A stretch of DNA of 10,418 nt, taken from contig DTZQ01000221.1 of assembly GCA_012961305.1 (NCBI GenBank), positions 1-10,418 on the forward strand, given 5' to 3'. The notes under the pieces were generated by a model that was not told where the DNA came from, did no database searches, and saw only the letters and a program-made list of their open reading frames with translations. The stretch comes from Armatimonadota bacterium. GTDB lineage: Bacteria; Armatimonadota; UBA10988; DTZQ01. The position numbers and the translations under genes were made by a program. Shown here piece after piece: positions 1 through 6,103 of this stretch. Numbering within the stretch: position 1 is the first letter of the stretch; each line of letters begins with the position of its first letter.

Positions 1-1
1 G

Positions 2-250
2 ATGAGTCTGGTGGGGCCCCGGCCTCTGCCGGAGGAGCAGGTGGACTTGGAGGACCCTTTGCAGCGTGAACGCTTAGAGGCTGTCCCCGGCCTGACGGGG
101 TTGTGGCAGACAAATGGGCGAAGTTACCTTAATCAGGAGGAGTGGCTGAGGGCGGATTTGGCCTATGTGCGTCATCGGAGTCTGCGGCTGGACCTGAAAA
201 TCCTCCTGCAAACCTTTCCAGCCGTCCTCTCCGGTAAAGGGGCCTGCTGA
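2..250 (+). CDS. Polyprenyl-phosphate sugar (glycosyl-1-phosphate) transferase, C-terminal fragment
   Basis: This is the end of a bacterial sugar transferase of the WbaP/WcaJ/PglC superfamily. These membrane enzymes move a sugar-1-phosphate from a nucleotide sugar to undecaprenyl phosphate, the first step in building an exopolysaccharide or O-antigen unit. The visible 82 residues carry the family's C-terminal signatures: MSLVGPRP at the very start, then VPGLTGLWQTNGRS, a conserved Asp-rich stretch around DLAYVRHRS, and the closing LDLKILLQTFPAVLSGKGA. In family members MSLVGPRP is internal, so the first ATG is not the real start; the catalytic core and membrane segments lie upstream of the window. 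The stop is 3 bp before murB, so the two are probably co-transcribed. The family call is secure; the sugar cannot be told from this fragment. Confidence 0.93.
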   Translation: MSLVGPRPLPEEQVDLEDPLQRERLEAVPGLTGLWQTNGRSYLNQEEWLRADLAYVRHRSLRLDLKILLQTFPAVLSGKGAC

Positions 251-253
251 ACC

Positions 254-1180
254 ATGCAATTTCCCTACGACCTGACACCGTTAACTTCCTCGCTGGAGGG
301 AGAGGTACGCCTGGCCGAACCCCTCTCTCGCCATACTACCTTTAAAGTTGGTGGTCCCGCGGAGGTGTTTGTCCAACCCGTAAGTTTGCGGGATGTGCAG
401 TACGCCCTCGCCTGGGCCCAGGAACACCGCTTACCCTGGCACGTGCTGGGCCGGGGCAGCAATGTGCTCATTCGCGAGGGGGGGGTGCCGGGAGTGGTGC
501 TGCGAATTGGCCCTTCGCTGGGGAGGATGCAGTTTAGCCCCTTCGGGGTAACCGTGCAGGCAGGGGCTTCCTTTACAGCGTTGGGCCGGCGGGCGGTGCA
601 GCGGGGTTTGGCCGGCTTGGAATTTGCCGCCGGCGTGCCCGGCACGGTGGGAGGAGCGATATGTCTGAATGCGGGGTGTTTCGGGCAGGAAATTGGGGAG
701 GTGGTGGACACCGTAACGGTGCTGGAACCCAACGGCGAAATTCGCCGCCTGAATCGAGCGGAAATGAGGTTCGCCTATCGGCATAGCCTCCTGCGGGAGC
801 GCAACGGTATTGTGCTGAAGGCTGAACTTTCCCTCCAACCCGCCGACCCTCAAGCCTTGGCCCGCCGCTGGGGGGAAATCCTGACCCTCAAACGGGCCCG
901 CCAGCCTTTAGACGCCGCCAGCGCCGGGTGCGTTTTCAAAAATCCTCCGGGAGACCTCGCCGGTCGCCTGATTGAAGCGGCGGGTTGTAAGGGCCTTCGT
1001 TGGGGAGGAGCCCAGGTCTCGGAAATACATGCCAATTTCATCCTCAACTTAGGCGGGGCCTCAGCCGCAGACATCGAAGCACTCATCGAAATCGTGCGGG
1101 AGCGAGTATACCACCGCTGCGACGTACTGTTAGAACTGGAAATTGAAATCTGGGGTGAAAAGGCAGGAATAGGGGCATGA
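254..1180 (+). CDS. murB: UDP-N-acetylenolpyruvoylglucosamine reductase (MurB)
   Basis: MurB is the cytoplasmic FAD enzyme that reduces UDP-GlcNAc-enolpyruvate with NADPH to UDP-MurNAc, the second committed step of peptidoglycan synthesis. All 308 residues look intact. The FAD-binding part shows HTTFKVGGPAEVF (27-39), LGRGSNVLI (65-73) and GVPGTVGGAICLNAG (127-141). The substrate domain has FAYRHS (173-178, with catalytic-type Arg176), SAGCVFKNPPGDLAGRLIE (223-241), GAQVSEIHANFILN (252-265) and a closing LELEIEIWGE with the expected Glu near 296. Length and the short C-terminal region fit type II MurB. The residue that is Ser229 in E. coli, the proton donor, is Cys226 here. The start follows the previous stop by 3 bp with only a weak AAAGG upstream, suggesting translational coupling. 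It sits with polysaccharide genes rather than in a division/cell-wall (dcw) cluster. Confidence 0.97.
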   Translation: MQFPYDLTPLTSSLEGEVRLAEPLSRHTTFKVGGPAEVFVQPVSLRDVQYALAWAQEHRLPWHVLGRGSNVLIREGGVPGVVLRIGPSLGRMQFSPFGVTVQAGASFTALGRRAVQRGLAGLEFAAGVPGTVGGAICLNAGCFGQEIGEVVDTVTVLEPNGEIRRLNRAEMRFAYRHSLLRERNGIVLKAELSLQPADPQALARRWGEILTLKRARQPLDAASAGCVFKNPPGDLAGRLIEAAGCKGLRWGGAQVSEIHANFILNLGGASAADIEALIEIVRERVYHRCDVLLELEIEIWGEKAGIGA

Positions 1181-2286
1181 ACGTTCCGATGCTAAACTTG
1201 CCCGCGCAACATGCTCCCTTCCAAGCGGAATTGGAAGCGGCGGTGCAGGCGGTGTTGCGCGGGGGACAGTTCATTTTGGGAAAGGAAGTGGCGGCGGCGG
1301 AGGAGGAAATCGCTGCCTACTGCGGAGCGCGTTATGGAATAGGAGTCGCCTCGGGCACAGACGCCCTCGTGCTTTCCCTGCGCGCGTTGGGCATCGGGCG
1401 AGGAGACGAGGTCATCACTTCCACCTTCACCTACGTAGCCACGGCGCAGGCCATCACCAGCGCCGGCGCGAAGCCGGTTTTTGTGGACATTGACCCCCTT
1501 ACCTACAACCTCGACCCCGCGCAGGTAGAAGCCGCCATTACCCCACGCACGGCGGCCTTTATTCCCGTCCATCTGTTTGGACAGTGTGCCGACATGGAAC
1601 CCCTGCTGGCCCTTGCCCAAACTCATGGCCTCGCGGTCATCGAAGATGCAGCCCAGGCCATTGGGGCCCGCTACCGGGGACGCGGCGCAGGCACCATGGG
1701 CCAAACCGGCTGCCTGAGTTTCTACCCCACGAAAAACTTGGGTGGGGCCGGCGATGGAGGGATGATTCTGACCAATGACCCGGCTTTGGCAGAGAAACTG
1801 CGTCTGCTGCGCCTCCACGGGCGGACTGGGGACTATTACTACGAATTAGACGGCCACAACAGCCGTTTGGACGAAATCCAAGCGGCCATCTTGCGGGTGA
1901 AACTGAAGCGATTGGCCACCTGGACGGCCCAGCGCCAGCGCCACGCTGCCCTGTACGATGAACTGTTGGCGGATTTGCCAGAGGTGCATACGCCCCCAGT
2001 TGCCCCCGGCAACGAGCACGTGTACCACCTGTATTCCATCCGGGCCGAGGGACGAGATGTCCTGCGGGAGTGGCTGCGGGAGCGAGGCATTGCCACCGCG
2101 GTGTACTACCCGCTGCCGCTGCACCTTCAACCCATTTACGAATCCCTGGGTCAGCCTCCGGGCAGCCTGCCGGTGGCTGAGGCTGTCTGTCGGGACATCG
2201 TTTCCCTCCCCGTGGCCCCAGAACTGGGGGAGGAAAGCATCCGCACCGTTGCCGCCGCCGTGCGGGAGTTTTATCATAGGCCATAG
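1177..2286 (+). CDS. DegT/DnrJ/EryC1/StrS family nucleotide-sugar aminotransferase
   Basis: This is a PLP-dependent aminotransferase of fold type I (369 residues, normal for the family) that transfers an amino group, usually from glutamate, to a keto nucleotide sugar. Visible motifs are ASGTDAL (58-64, phosphate binding), TSTFTYVATAQAI (81-93), VIEDAAQAIG (154-163, with Asp157 for the pyridine nitrogen) and SFYPTKNLGGAGDGG (181-195), where Lys186 should form the internal aldimine. The 'FYPTKNLG..GDGG' active site resembles enzymes making 3-amino deoxyhexoses (DesV/FdtB/QdtB type) more than the AHBA/inosose type seen at 8703. That sub-assignment is inference. The start codon overlaps the murB stop (ATGA), with AGGA 8 bp upstream. 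Following a sugar transferase, it most likely provides an amino sugar for the same surface polysaccharide. Confidence 0.92.
   Translation: MNVPMLNLPAQHAPFQAELEAAVQAVLRGGQFILGKEVAAAEEEIAAYCGARYGIGVASGTDALVLSLRALGIGRGDEVITSTFTYVATAQAITSAGAKPVFVDIDPLTYNLDPAQVEAAITPRTAAFIPVHLFGQCADMEPLLALAQTHGLAVIEDAAQAIGARYRGRGAGTMGQTGCLSFYPTKNLGGAGDGGMILTNDPALAEKLRLLRLHGRTGDYYYELDGHNSRLDEIQAAILRVKLKRLATWTAQRQRHAALYDELLADLPEVHTPPVAPGNEHVYHLYSIRAEGRDVLREWLRERGIATAVYYPLPLHLQPIYESLGQPPGSLPVAEAVCRDIVSLPVAPELGEESIRTVAAAVREFYHRP
2249..2277 (+). promoter_or_regulatory. Possible weak sigma-70 promoter before ahcY
   Basis: TTGCCG (2249-2254) and TATCAT (2272-2277) are separated by 17 bp inside the last codons of the aminotransferase gene. 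The -10 matches 5 of 6 consensus bases and the -35 matches 4 of 6. It would give ahcY a leader of about 60 nt. A match of this quality can occur by chance, so confidence is low. Confidence 0.25.
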
Positions 2287-2345
2287 GCTATAAGCCGCCT
2301 GACTGCTGAAGGCTTATTGGGGGGCCAGGAAGGAGCGAACAAAGC

Positions 2346-3602
2346 ATGGACTATGACATCAAGGATACTTCCTTAGCCCCGCAGGGGCTTTTGCGCATTG
2401 AATGGGCGGAGAGAGAAATGCCCGTACTGCGGGCCATTCGCGAACGGTTCGCGCAGGAGAGGCCGCTGGCCGGGCAACGGCTGGGAGCCTGCCTGCACGT
2501 CACTACGGAAACGGCCAATTTAGTGCACACGCTGCAAGCGGGCGGAGCGGAGGTGTATTTGTGTGCTTCTAATCCCCTTAGCACGCAGGACGACGTGGCC
2601 GCCGCCTTGGTGACCGAGTTGGGCGTGCCCGTATTTGCCATCTGTGGGGAGGACAACGAAACCTACTATCGCCACATTAACGCCGTCCTGGATGCTCAGC
2701 CCACGCTAACCATGGACGACGGGGCAGACCTCGTAACCACCCTGCACCAGAAGCGCACGGAACTGCTGGGCAACCTCTTAGGAGGTACGGAGGAAACCAC
2801 GACCGGCGTAATTCGTCTGCGGGCCATGGCTCAAAAGGGGGTGCTGAAATATCCCATTATCGCCGTCAACGATGCCAATACCAAATACCTCTTCGACAAC
2901 CGCTACGGAACTGGCCAGAGTACGCTGGACGGTATCATCCGGGCGACCAACCTCCTGCTGGCGGGACGGACGTTGGTAGTGGCTGGCTACGGCTGGTGCG
3001 GGCGGGGAGTGGCCCTTCGGGCGCGGGGCTTGGGAGCGCACGTCATTGTGACCGAAGTTAATCCCCTCCGGGCCTTGGAGGCCGTTATGGACGGCTTCCG
3101 CGTCCTCCCCATGCGAAAGGCAGCGGAAGAAGGGGACATTTTCGTCACCCTCACCGGCGACAAGAACGTCCTGCGCAGCGAGCACTTCGAGGTGATGAAA
3201 GACGGGGCGATTTTGGCCAATTCCGGCCACTTCAATGTGGAAATTGACCTGCCGGCCCTGGAAGAAGGGGCCGTCAACCGCCGCCGCCTTCGCCCCCATG
3301 TGGAAGAGTTCACCCTGCGGGACGGACGCCGTCTCTACCTGCTGGGCGAGGGCCGCCTCATCAACTTAGCCGCCGCCGAGGGCCATCCGGCGAGTGTAAT
3401 GGACATGTCCTTCGCCAACCAGGCCCTCTGCGCCGAGTATTTGGCCCGCGAAGCAGGCCAGTTGGCGGTCACGGTGCACAGCGTGCCCCAGGAGATTGAC
3501 GAGGAAATCGCCCGCTTGAAGTTGGCCTCCCTGGGAGTGGAGATTGATACTCTCACCCCAGAGCAGGAGCAGTACCTGGCCTCCTGGCAGGAGGGGACGT
3601 AG
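2346..3602 (+). CDS. ahcY: Adenosylhomocysteinase (S-adenosyl-L-homocysteine hydrolase)
   Basis: This cytoplasmic NAD-dependent enzyme reversibly splits S-adenosylhomocysteine into adenosine and homocysteine, removing the inhibitory product of SAM-dependent methylation. The 418 residues are complete. Expected catalytic positions are His51 (LHVTTETA), Asp125 in MDDGAD, Glu150 in EETTTG, Lys180 and Asp184-Asn185 in NTKYLFDN, and His295 in ANSGHF. The NAD site is GYGWCGRG (214-221) and the late motif is NLAAAEGHPASVMDMSF. It lacks the roughly 40-residue insert of many bacterial and plant forms. It has GYGWCGRG and a short tail ending TPEQEQYLASWQEGT, as in archaeal and Thermotoga-like enzymes. 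Some members of that branch act on S-inosylhomocysteine, so substrate preference is not certain. AAGGAG (2330-2335) lies 10 bp before the ATG. The neighbours suggest no special partner. Confidence 0.97.
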   Translation: MDYDIKDTSLAPQGLLRIEWAEREMPVLRAIRERFAQERPLAGQRLGACLHVTTETANLVHTLQAGGAEVYLCASNPLSTQDDVAAALVTELGVPVFAICGEDNETYYRHINAVLDAQPTLTMDDGADLVTTLHQKRTELLGNLLGGTEETTTGVIRLRAMAQKGVLKYPIIAVNDANTKYLFDNRYGTGQSTLDGIIRATNLLLAGRTLVVAGYGWCGRGVALRARGLGAHVIVTEVNPLRALEAVMDGFRVLPMRKAAEEGDIFVTLTGDKNVLRSEHFEVMKDGAILANSGHFNVEIDLPALEEGAVNRRRLRPHVEEFTLRDGRRLYLLGEGRLINLAAAEGHPASVMDMSFANQALCAEYLAREAGQLAVTVHSVPQEIDEEIARLKLASLGVEIDTLTPEQEQYLASWQEGT

Positions 3603-3611
3603 ATAGGGTCA

Positions 3612-4622
3612 CTACAAAGCCTGGGGTTGGCCGGTTTTGATGGCCTCGATGGCCTTGACTCCCAGGGCTGTCGCCCGGGTCCCCTCCTTCGCTTGGGCCG
3701 CCACCACCGGGTCAACGTCCCTACCCACCCAGGCGAGAAGGGCCCGCATCATGTCCACATATCCATGCGCGCCCCATCGGTCCCGCCGCTCCGGCGGCAG
3801 GTCGGCTACGGTGTAGGTCTCGAGGTCGGTTCCCCAGAACCGCAGCGCCGGCTCGGAGTAGTAGCCGTACATAGTGCCCGTTTTCGTCCCGTCGAACAGT
3901 TCGTAGAAGGCTTTCCCCGTGAAGGGATTGGCCCCGAAGTCACCGATAATTACGCTCGCGACCGAGCCGTTGGCAAACCGAATGGTGGCCACCACGCTGT
4001 CAGTGATGGGCAGTTGGGGATGGGTGAAGTTCCCTCCCTCCGCGTAGATGGTCACCGGCTCAGAATCGTTGAACCAGCAGACCAAATCGAAGGCGTGACA
4101 GCCCTGGGAGAGGACGTTCCCACCCCCCTCCACCGGGTCGTTGGCCCAAATTTCATCGCCCCAGCGGGGGTCAACCAGTTGACCCACCGTTACCAGAGGC
4201 CGAGGAATCACTTCCTTCAGTTTCTGGGAGAAGGGTGAGAAGCGCGCCTGGAAGCCGACCATCAGTTTCACCCCGGCCCCCTCTACCGCCCGCTCGACCT
4301 CTTGACAGTCCTCGATGCTCAGGGTGAGGGGCTTCTCTACGAAGACGTGTTTGCCCGCTTGGGCCGCCTGGATGCACAGCGGTCGGTGCGAGTCGTGATG
4401 GGTGCAGATGAGGACGACATCTATGCCTTCGTCTTCCAGGAGGCGAGCCACATCGGTTGTGGCGTATTCGCCGTCCACCTCGGCCCGCAGTCGCTGGGCG
4501 GCCTCCTCCCTCAGGTCGGCGAAGCCCCGCAGGTAGGCCTCCGGCAGGTGAGCCAAGATGCGCGCATGGGTCCGGGCCATGTGGCCACAGCCAATAATGC
4601 CAATACCCACTTTTTCCTGCAT
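3612..4622 (-). CDS. Gfo/Idh/MocA family NAD(P)-dependent oxidoreductase
   Basis: Members of this family oxidise or reduce a hydroxyl of sugars or inositols with NAD(P). The 336-residue protein has an N-terminal Rossmann fold with GIIGCGHMA (8-16) and the family hallmark EKP (96-98, with catalytic-type Lys97). The C-terminal alpha/beta domain follows, with GGGNVLSQGCHAFDLVCWF from 166 (His176 at the expected catalytic position). Where many members have Asp (GGG..LDxGxH), Ser172 is found here. No signal peptide or Tat motif is seen, so it is cytoplasmic. It is the last gene of a three-gene minus-strand operon, with 9 bp between it and the flavodoxin stop. No strong Shine-Dalgarno precedes it, suggesting coupled translation. 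Its stop is 9 bp from the ahcY stop on the other strand. The substrate is unknown. Confidence 0.92.
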   Translation of the reverse strand: MQEKVGIGIIGCGHMARTHARILAHLPEAYLRGFADLREEAAQRLRAEVDGEYATTDVARLLEDEGIDVVLICTHHDSHRPLCIQAAQAGKHVFVEKPLTLSIEDCQEVERAVEGAGVKLMVGFQARFSPFSQKLKEVIPRPLVTVGQLVDPRWGDEIWANDPVEGGGNVLSQGCHAFDLVCWFNDSEPVTIYAEGGNFTHPQLPITDSVVATIRFANGSVASVIIGDFGANPFTGKAFYELFDGTKTGTMYGYYSEPALRFWGTDLETYTVADLPPERRDRWGAHGYVDMMRALLAWVGRDVDPVVAAQAKEGTRATALGVKAIEAIKTGQPQAL

Positions 4623-4631
4623 TGGTCCACT

Positions 4632-5087
4632 TCAGCCTGCGGCCTCTTTCTCGGCTGCCCGGGCCAGCGCGGCCCCTAAGGCTTTCAACTCCGCCTCGGC
4701 CGCGGCGTCCGGTCGGCCCTGTACCAGCACCGGCTCCGCCACTTTGGCGAACCGGAAAGTCTGGCAGAGGTTTTCGATGCTCTCAATGGCCCGGCCGCCT
4801 CCCCCATGGGTCAGGAAAGCCACATACGGCTTGCCGGTGACCTGTCCCTGCGTGGGATAGTAGGTGCGGTCGAAGAAGTCCTTCAACCCACCGGCCATGT
4901 AACTAAAGGCATCCAGCGAGCCCACGGCTATGCCGTCACATTGCAACAGGTCCTCTTCCGTGGCCTCTAAAGCCTTCTTGAGGACCACCTCGGTCCCCGA
5001 AACACTGGCCGCCCCTGCCGCTACGGCCTTTGCTGCCACCTCGGTGTTGCCCCCTAACGAGTGGTAAACGACGAGAATTTTGGCCAT
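4632..5087 (-). CDS. Flavodoxin-like FMN protein / flavodoxin family oxidoreductase
   Basis: The 151-residue protein starts MAKILVVYHSLGGNTEVAAK, the first beta strand and FMN-phosphate loop (SLGGNT, 10-15) of a flavodoxin fold. It continues with VGSLDAFSYMAGGLKDFFDRTYY (55-77), the second flavin loop as in WrbA/NAD(P)H-quinone-reductase-like members, and AFLTHGGGG (90-98), the third. Length matches short-chain flavodoxins. It may carry electrons or act as a small FMN reductase; the sequence does not settle this. A near-perfect AAGGAGG lies 6 nt before the ATG (positions 5094-5100 on the plus strand), fixing the start. It is the middle gene of the minus-strand operon, 20 bp after the PHP hydrolase stop. 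Confidence 0.88.
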   Translation of the reverse strand: MAKILVVYHSLGGNTEVAAKAVAAGAASVSGTEVVLKKALEATEEDLLQCDGIAVGSLDAFSYMAGGLKDFFDRTYYPTQGQVTGKPYVAFLTHGGGGRAIESIENLCQTFRFAKVAEPVLVQGRPDAAAEAELKALGAALARAAEKEAAG

Positions 5088-5107
5088 TTTTAGCCTCCTT
5101 TCCGAGG

Positions 5108-5929
5108 TTAATAACTCGCCACCGCTTTCGGGAATCCTTGTATCGGTTCGCCCTCAGGAGTCCAAATGCGCTCCTGAGGCAGGTGGAGTTGCTCTACAAC
5201 TTCCCAGACCGTCCGAATCGTGGCCAACTGCGAGATGTCATGCGCGTCAGAACCTAAAGAGAAAGTCGCTCCCTCCGCGGCCAGAATGGCCAGGAAGTCC
5301 ACGTAACTGCGCACGTAGTCCTCGCCGAAGACGCTACTTTGCAAATTCGCGCAGGCGTTAATCTCAATGGCCGTACCCGTCTCTCTGGCCACCTGTCCCA
5401 ACTCCCGCACGTAGGCTTCGGGAACGACTTGCAGGGACTCAAACGGAGGGAACCCCTTCTCCTTGAACTCGCGTTTGCTAAACCAGTAGGGGTGCACCAA
5501 CACCTGCACCAGGGGGTCTTCGCAGGTGCGCAGGTGATGCCGGTGCTGAATGTCAATCAGTTTCCGCAGGTCGTACTCCTTCAGATAGGTGCTGTGTATG
5601 CCTCCAATGGCAAACTGGAAGCCGTATTGCTCCTTAATCTCCTCGTTGAAAGGGAACCCCTCATCGCAACCGGTGAAGTTCAACTCCACCCCGAAATAGA
5701 CCTCCACTTGGGTCTCCAACTCCCGCAAATCCCGGAGGATGGGCCTGTGGCGCGGCAACTGCTCTAAGTCGTTGAGGTGGTCGGTAATCGCCAGGCGCGT
5801 GACGCCCAACCGCTCGCATTCCGCGACAATGGCCCCAACCTCCATCGTCTCATTCGCACAGCCCAGATACTTGGTGTGCAGGTGGAAATCGTATCGGGGA
5901 CAAGGCAAGTTCATCGCCTCCTGCGCCAT
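5108..5929 (-). CDS. PHP-domain metal-dependent hydrolase/phosphatase
   Basis: This 273-residue protein shows the full set of polymerase-and-histidinol-phosphatase (PHP) metal ligands: DFHLHT (His16, His18), ITDHLND (Asp50, His51), GVELNF (Glu82), GGIHST (His112), VLVHPYW (His146), EINACAN (Asn191 region) and LGSDAHD (Asp228, His230). These normally bind a di- or trinuclear metal centre for phosphoester hydrolysis. It is shaped like HisJ-type histidinol-phosphate phosphatases and their relatives, but no his genes are nearby, so the substrate is left open. The start at 5929 is chosen because GGGAGGT lies 8 nt upstream (plus-strand 5938-5944); a second Met five codons later has no such site. 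It leads the PHP-flavodoxin-Gfo/Idh operon. Confidence 0.9.
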   Translation of the reverse strand: MAQEAMNLPCPRYDFHLHTKYLGCANETMEVGAIVAECERLGVTRLAITDHLNDLEQLPRHRPILRDLRELETQVEVYFGVELNFTGCDEGFPFNEEIKEQYGFQFAIGGIHSTYLKEYDLRKLIDIQHRHHLRTCEDPLVQVLVHPYWFSKREFKEKGFPPFESLQVVPEAYVRELGQVARETGTAIEINACANLQSSVFGEDYVRSYVDFLAILAAEGATFSLGSDAHDISQLATIRTVWEVVEQLHLPQERIWTPEGEPIQGFPKAVASY

Positions 5930-5958
5930 TTTGAGATACCTCCCAATTCGTTTGCCCT

Positions 5959-5987
5959 ATCTTAGCACGACTTGGGACATCCGTCAA
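5959..5987 (-). promoter_or_regulatory. Sigma-70-type promoter of the PHP-flavodoxin-Gfo/Idh operon
   Basis: Read on the minus strand, TTGACG (plus-strand 5982-5987) and TAAGAT (5959-5964) are exactly 17 bp apart. The -35 matches 5 of 6 consensus bases and the -10 matches 4 of 6. The predicted transcript would begin near 5952, about 22 nt before the PHP start codon, leaving just enough leader for the GGGAGGT ribosome site. Confidence 0.65.
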
Positions 5988-6008
5988 GAGAACACCAAGC
6001 CTCAAAGG

Positions 6009-6037
6009 TTGACCGCTCGGACGAAATGTGTTAAAAT
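6009..6037 (+). promoter_or_regulatory. Sigma-70-type promoter of the exported protein gene
   Basis: TTGACC (6009-6014) and TAAAAT (6032-6037) have a 17-bp spacer, each hexamer one mismatch from consensus. Transcription should begin near 6043-6045, giving a leader of about 60 nt that starts at the stem-loop 6042-6068. The -35 box is only 21 bp from the -35 box of the divergent promoter, so one bound regulator could affect both. Confidence 0.72.
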
Positions 6038-6041
6038 AAAG

Positions 6042-6068
6042 AGGATTGCTGCTACCAACGGCAATCCT
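6042..6068 (+). promoter_or_regulatory. 5' stem-loop in the leader of the exported protein mRNA
   Basis: AGGATTGC (6042-6049) and GCAATCCT (6061-6068) are perfect inverted repeats. A T-G wobble and one more G-C pair extend the stem to 10 bp around the 7-nt loop CTACCAA. No T-run follows, so it is not an intrinsic terminator. It begins almost exactly where transcription should start, so the mRNA would carry a hairpin at its 5' end. Such hairpins can protect mRNA from 5'-dependent decay; a DNA operator is an alternative. Confidence 0.6.
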
Positions 6069-6103
6069 GGGGCAAAACGGTGGACTATTAGGAGGGCGGA
6101 ACC

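Noticed and set aside
2290..2317. ATAAGCC/GGCTTAT inverted repeat between the first aminotransferase and ahcY
   Set aside because: The stem is only 7 bp with a 14-nt loop, is AT-rich and has no T-run, so a terminator or riboswitch call is not supported.
2287..2345. Possible SAH or SAM riboswitch upstream of ahcY
   Set aside because: Only 59 bp are available and none of the conserved helices of these classes is recognisable.
3603..3611. Bidirectional terminator between convergent ahcY and the Gfo/Idh/MocA gene
   Set aside because: The gap is 9 bp and no stable hairpin with flanking T/A runs was seen across the junction; transcripts probably overlap.
5339..5767. 142-codon plus-strand open frame
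   Set aside because: It lies antisense to the PHP hydrolase, whose metal-binding motifs are all intact, and has no ribosome site.
5988..6008. Operator palindrome between the two divergent -35 boxes
   Set aside because: Only a 3-bp ACC/GGT symmetry is found, which is not meaningful.
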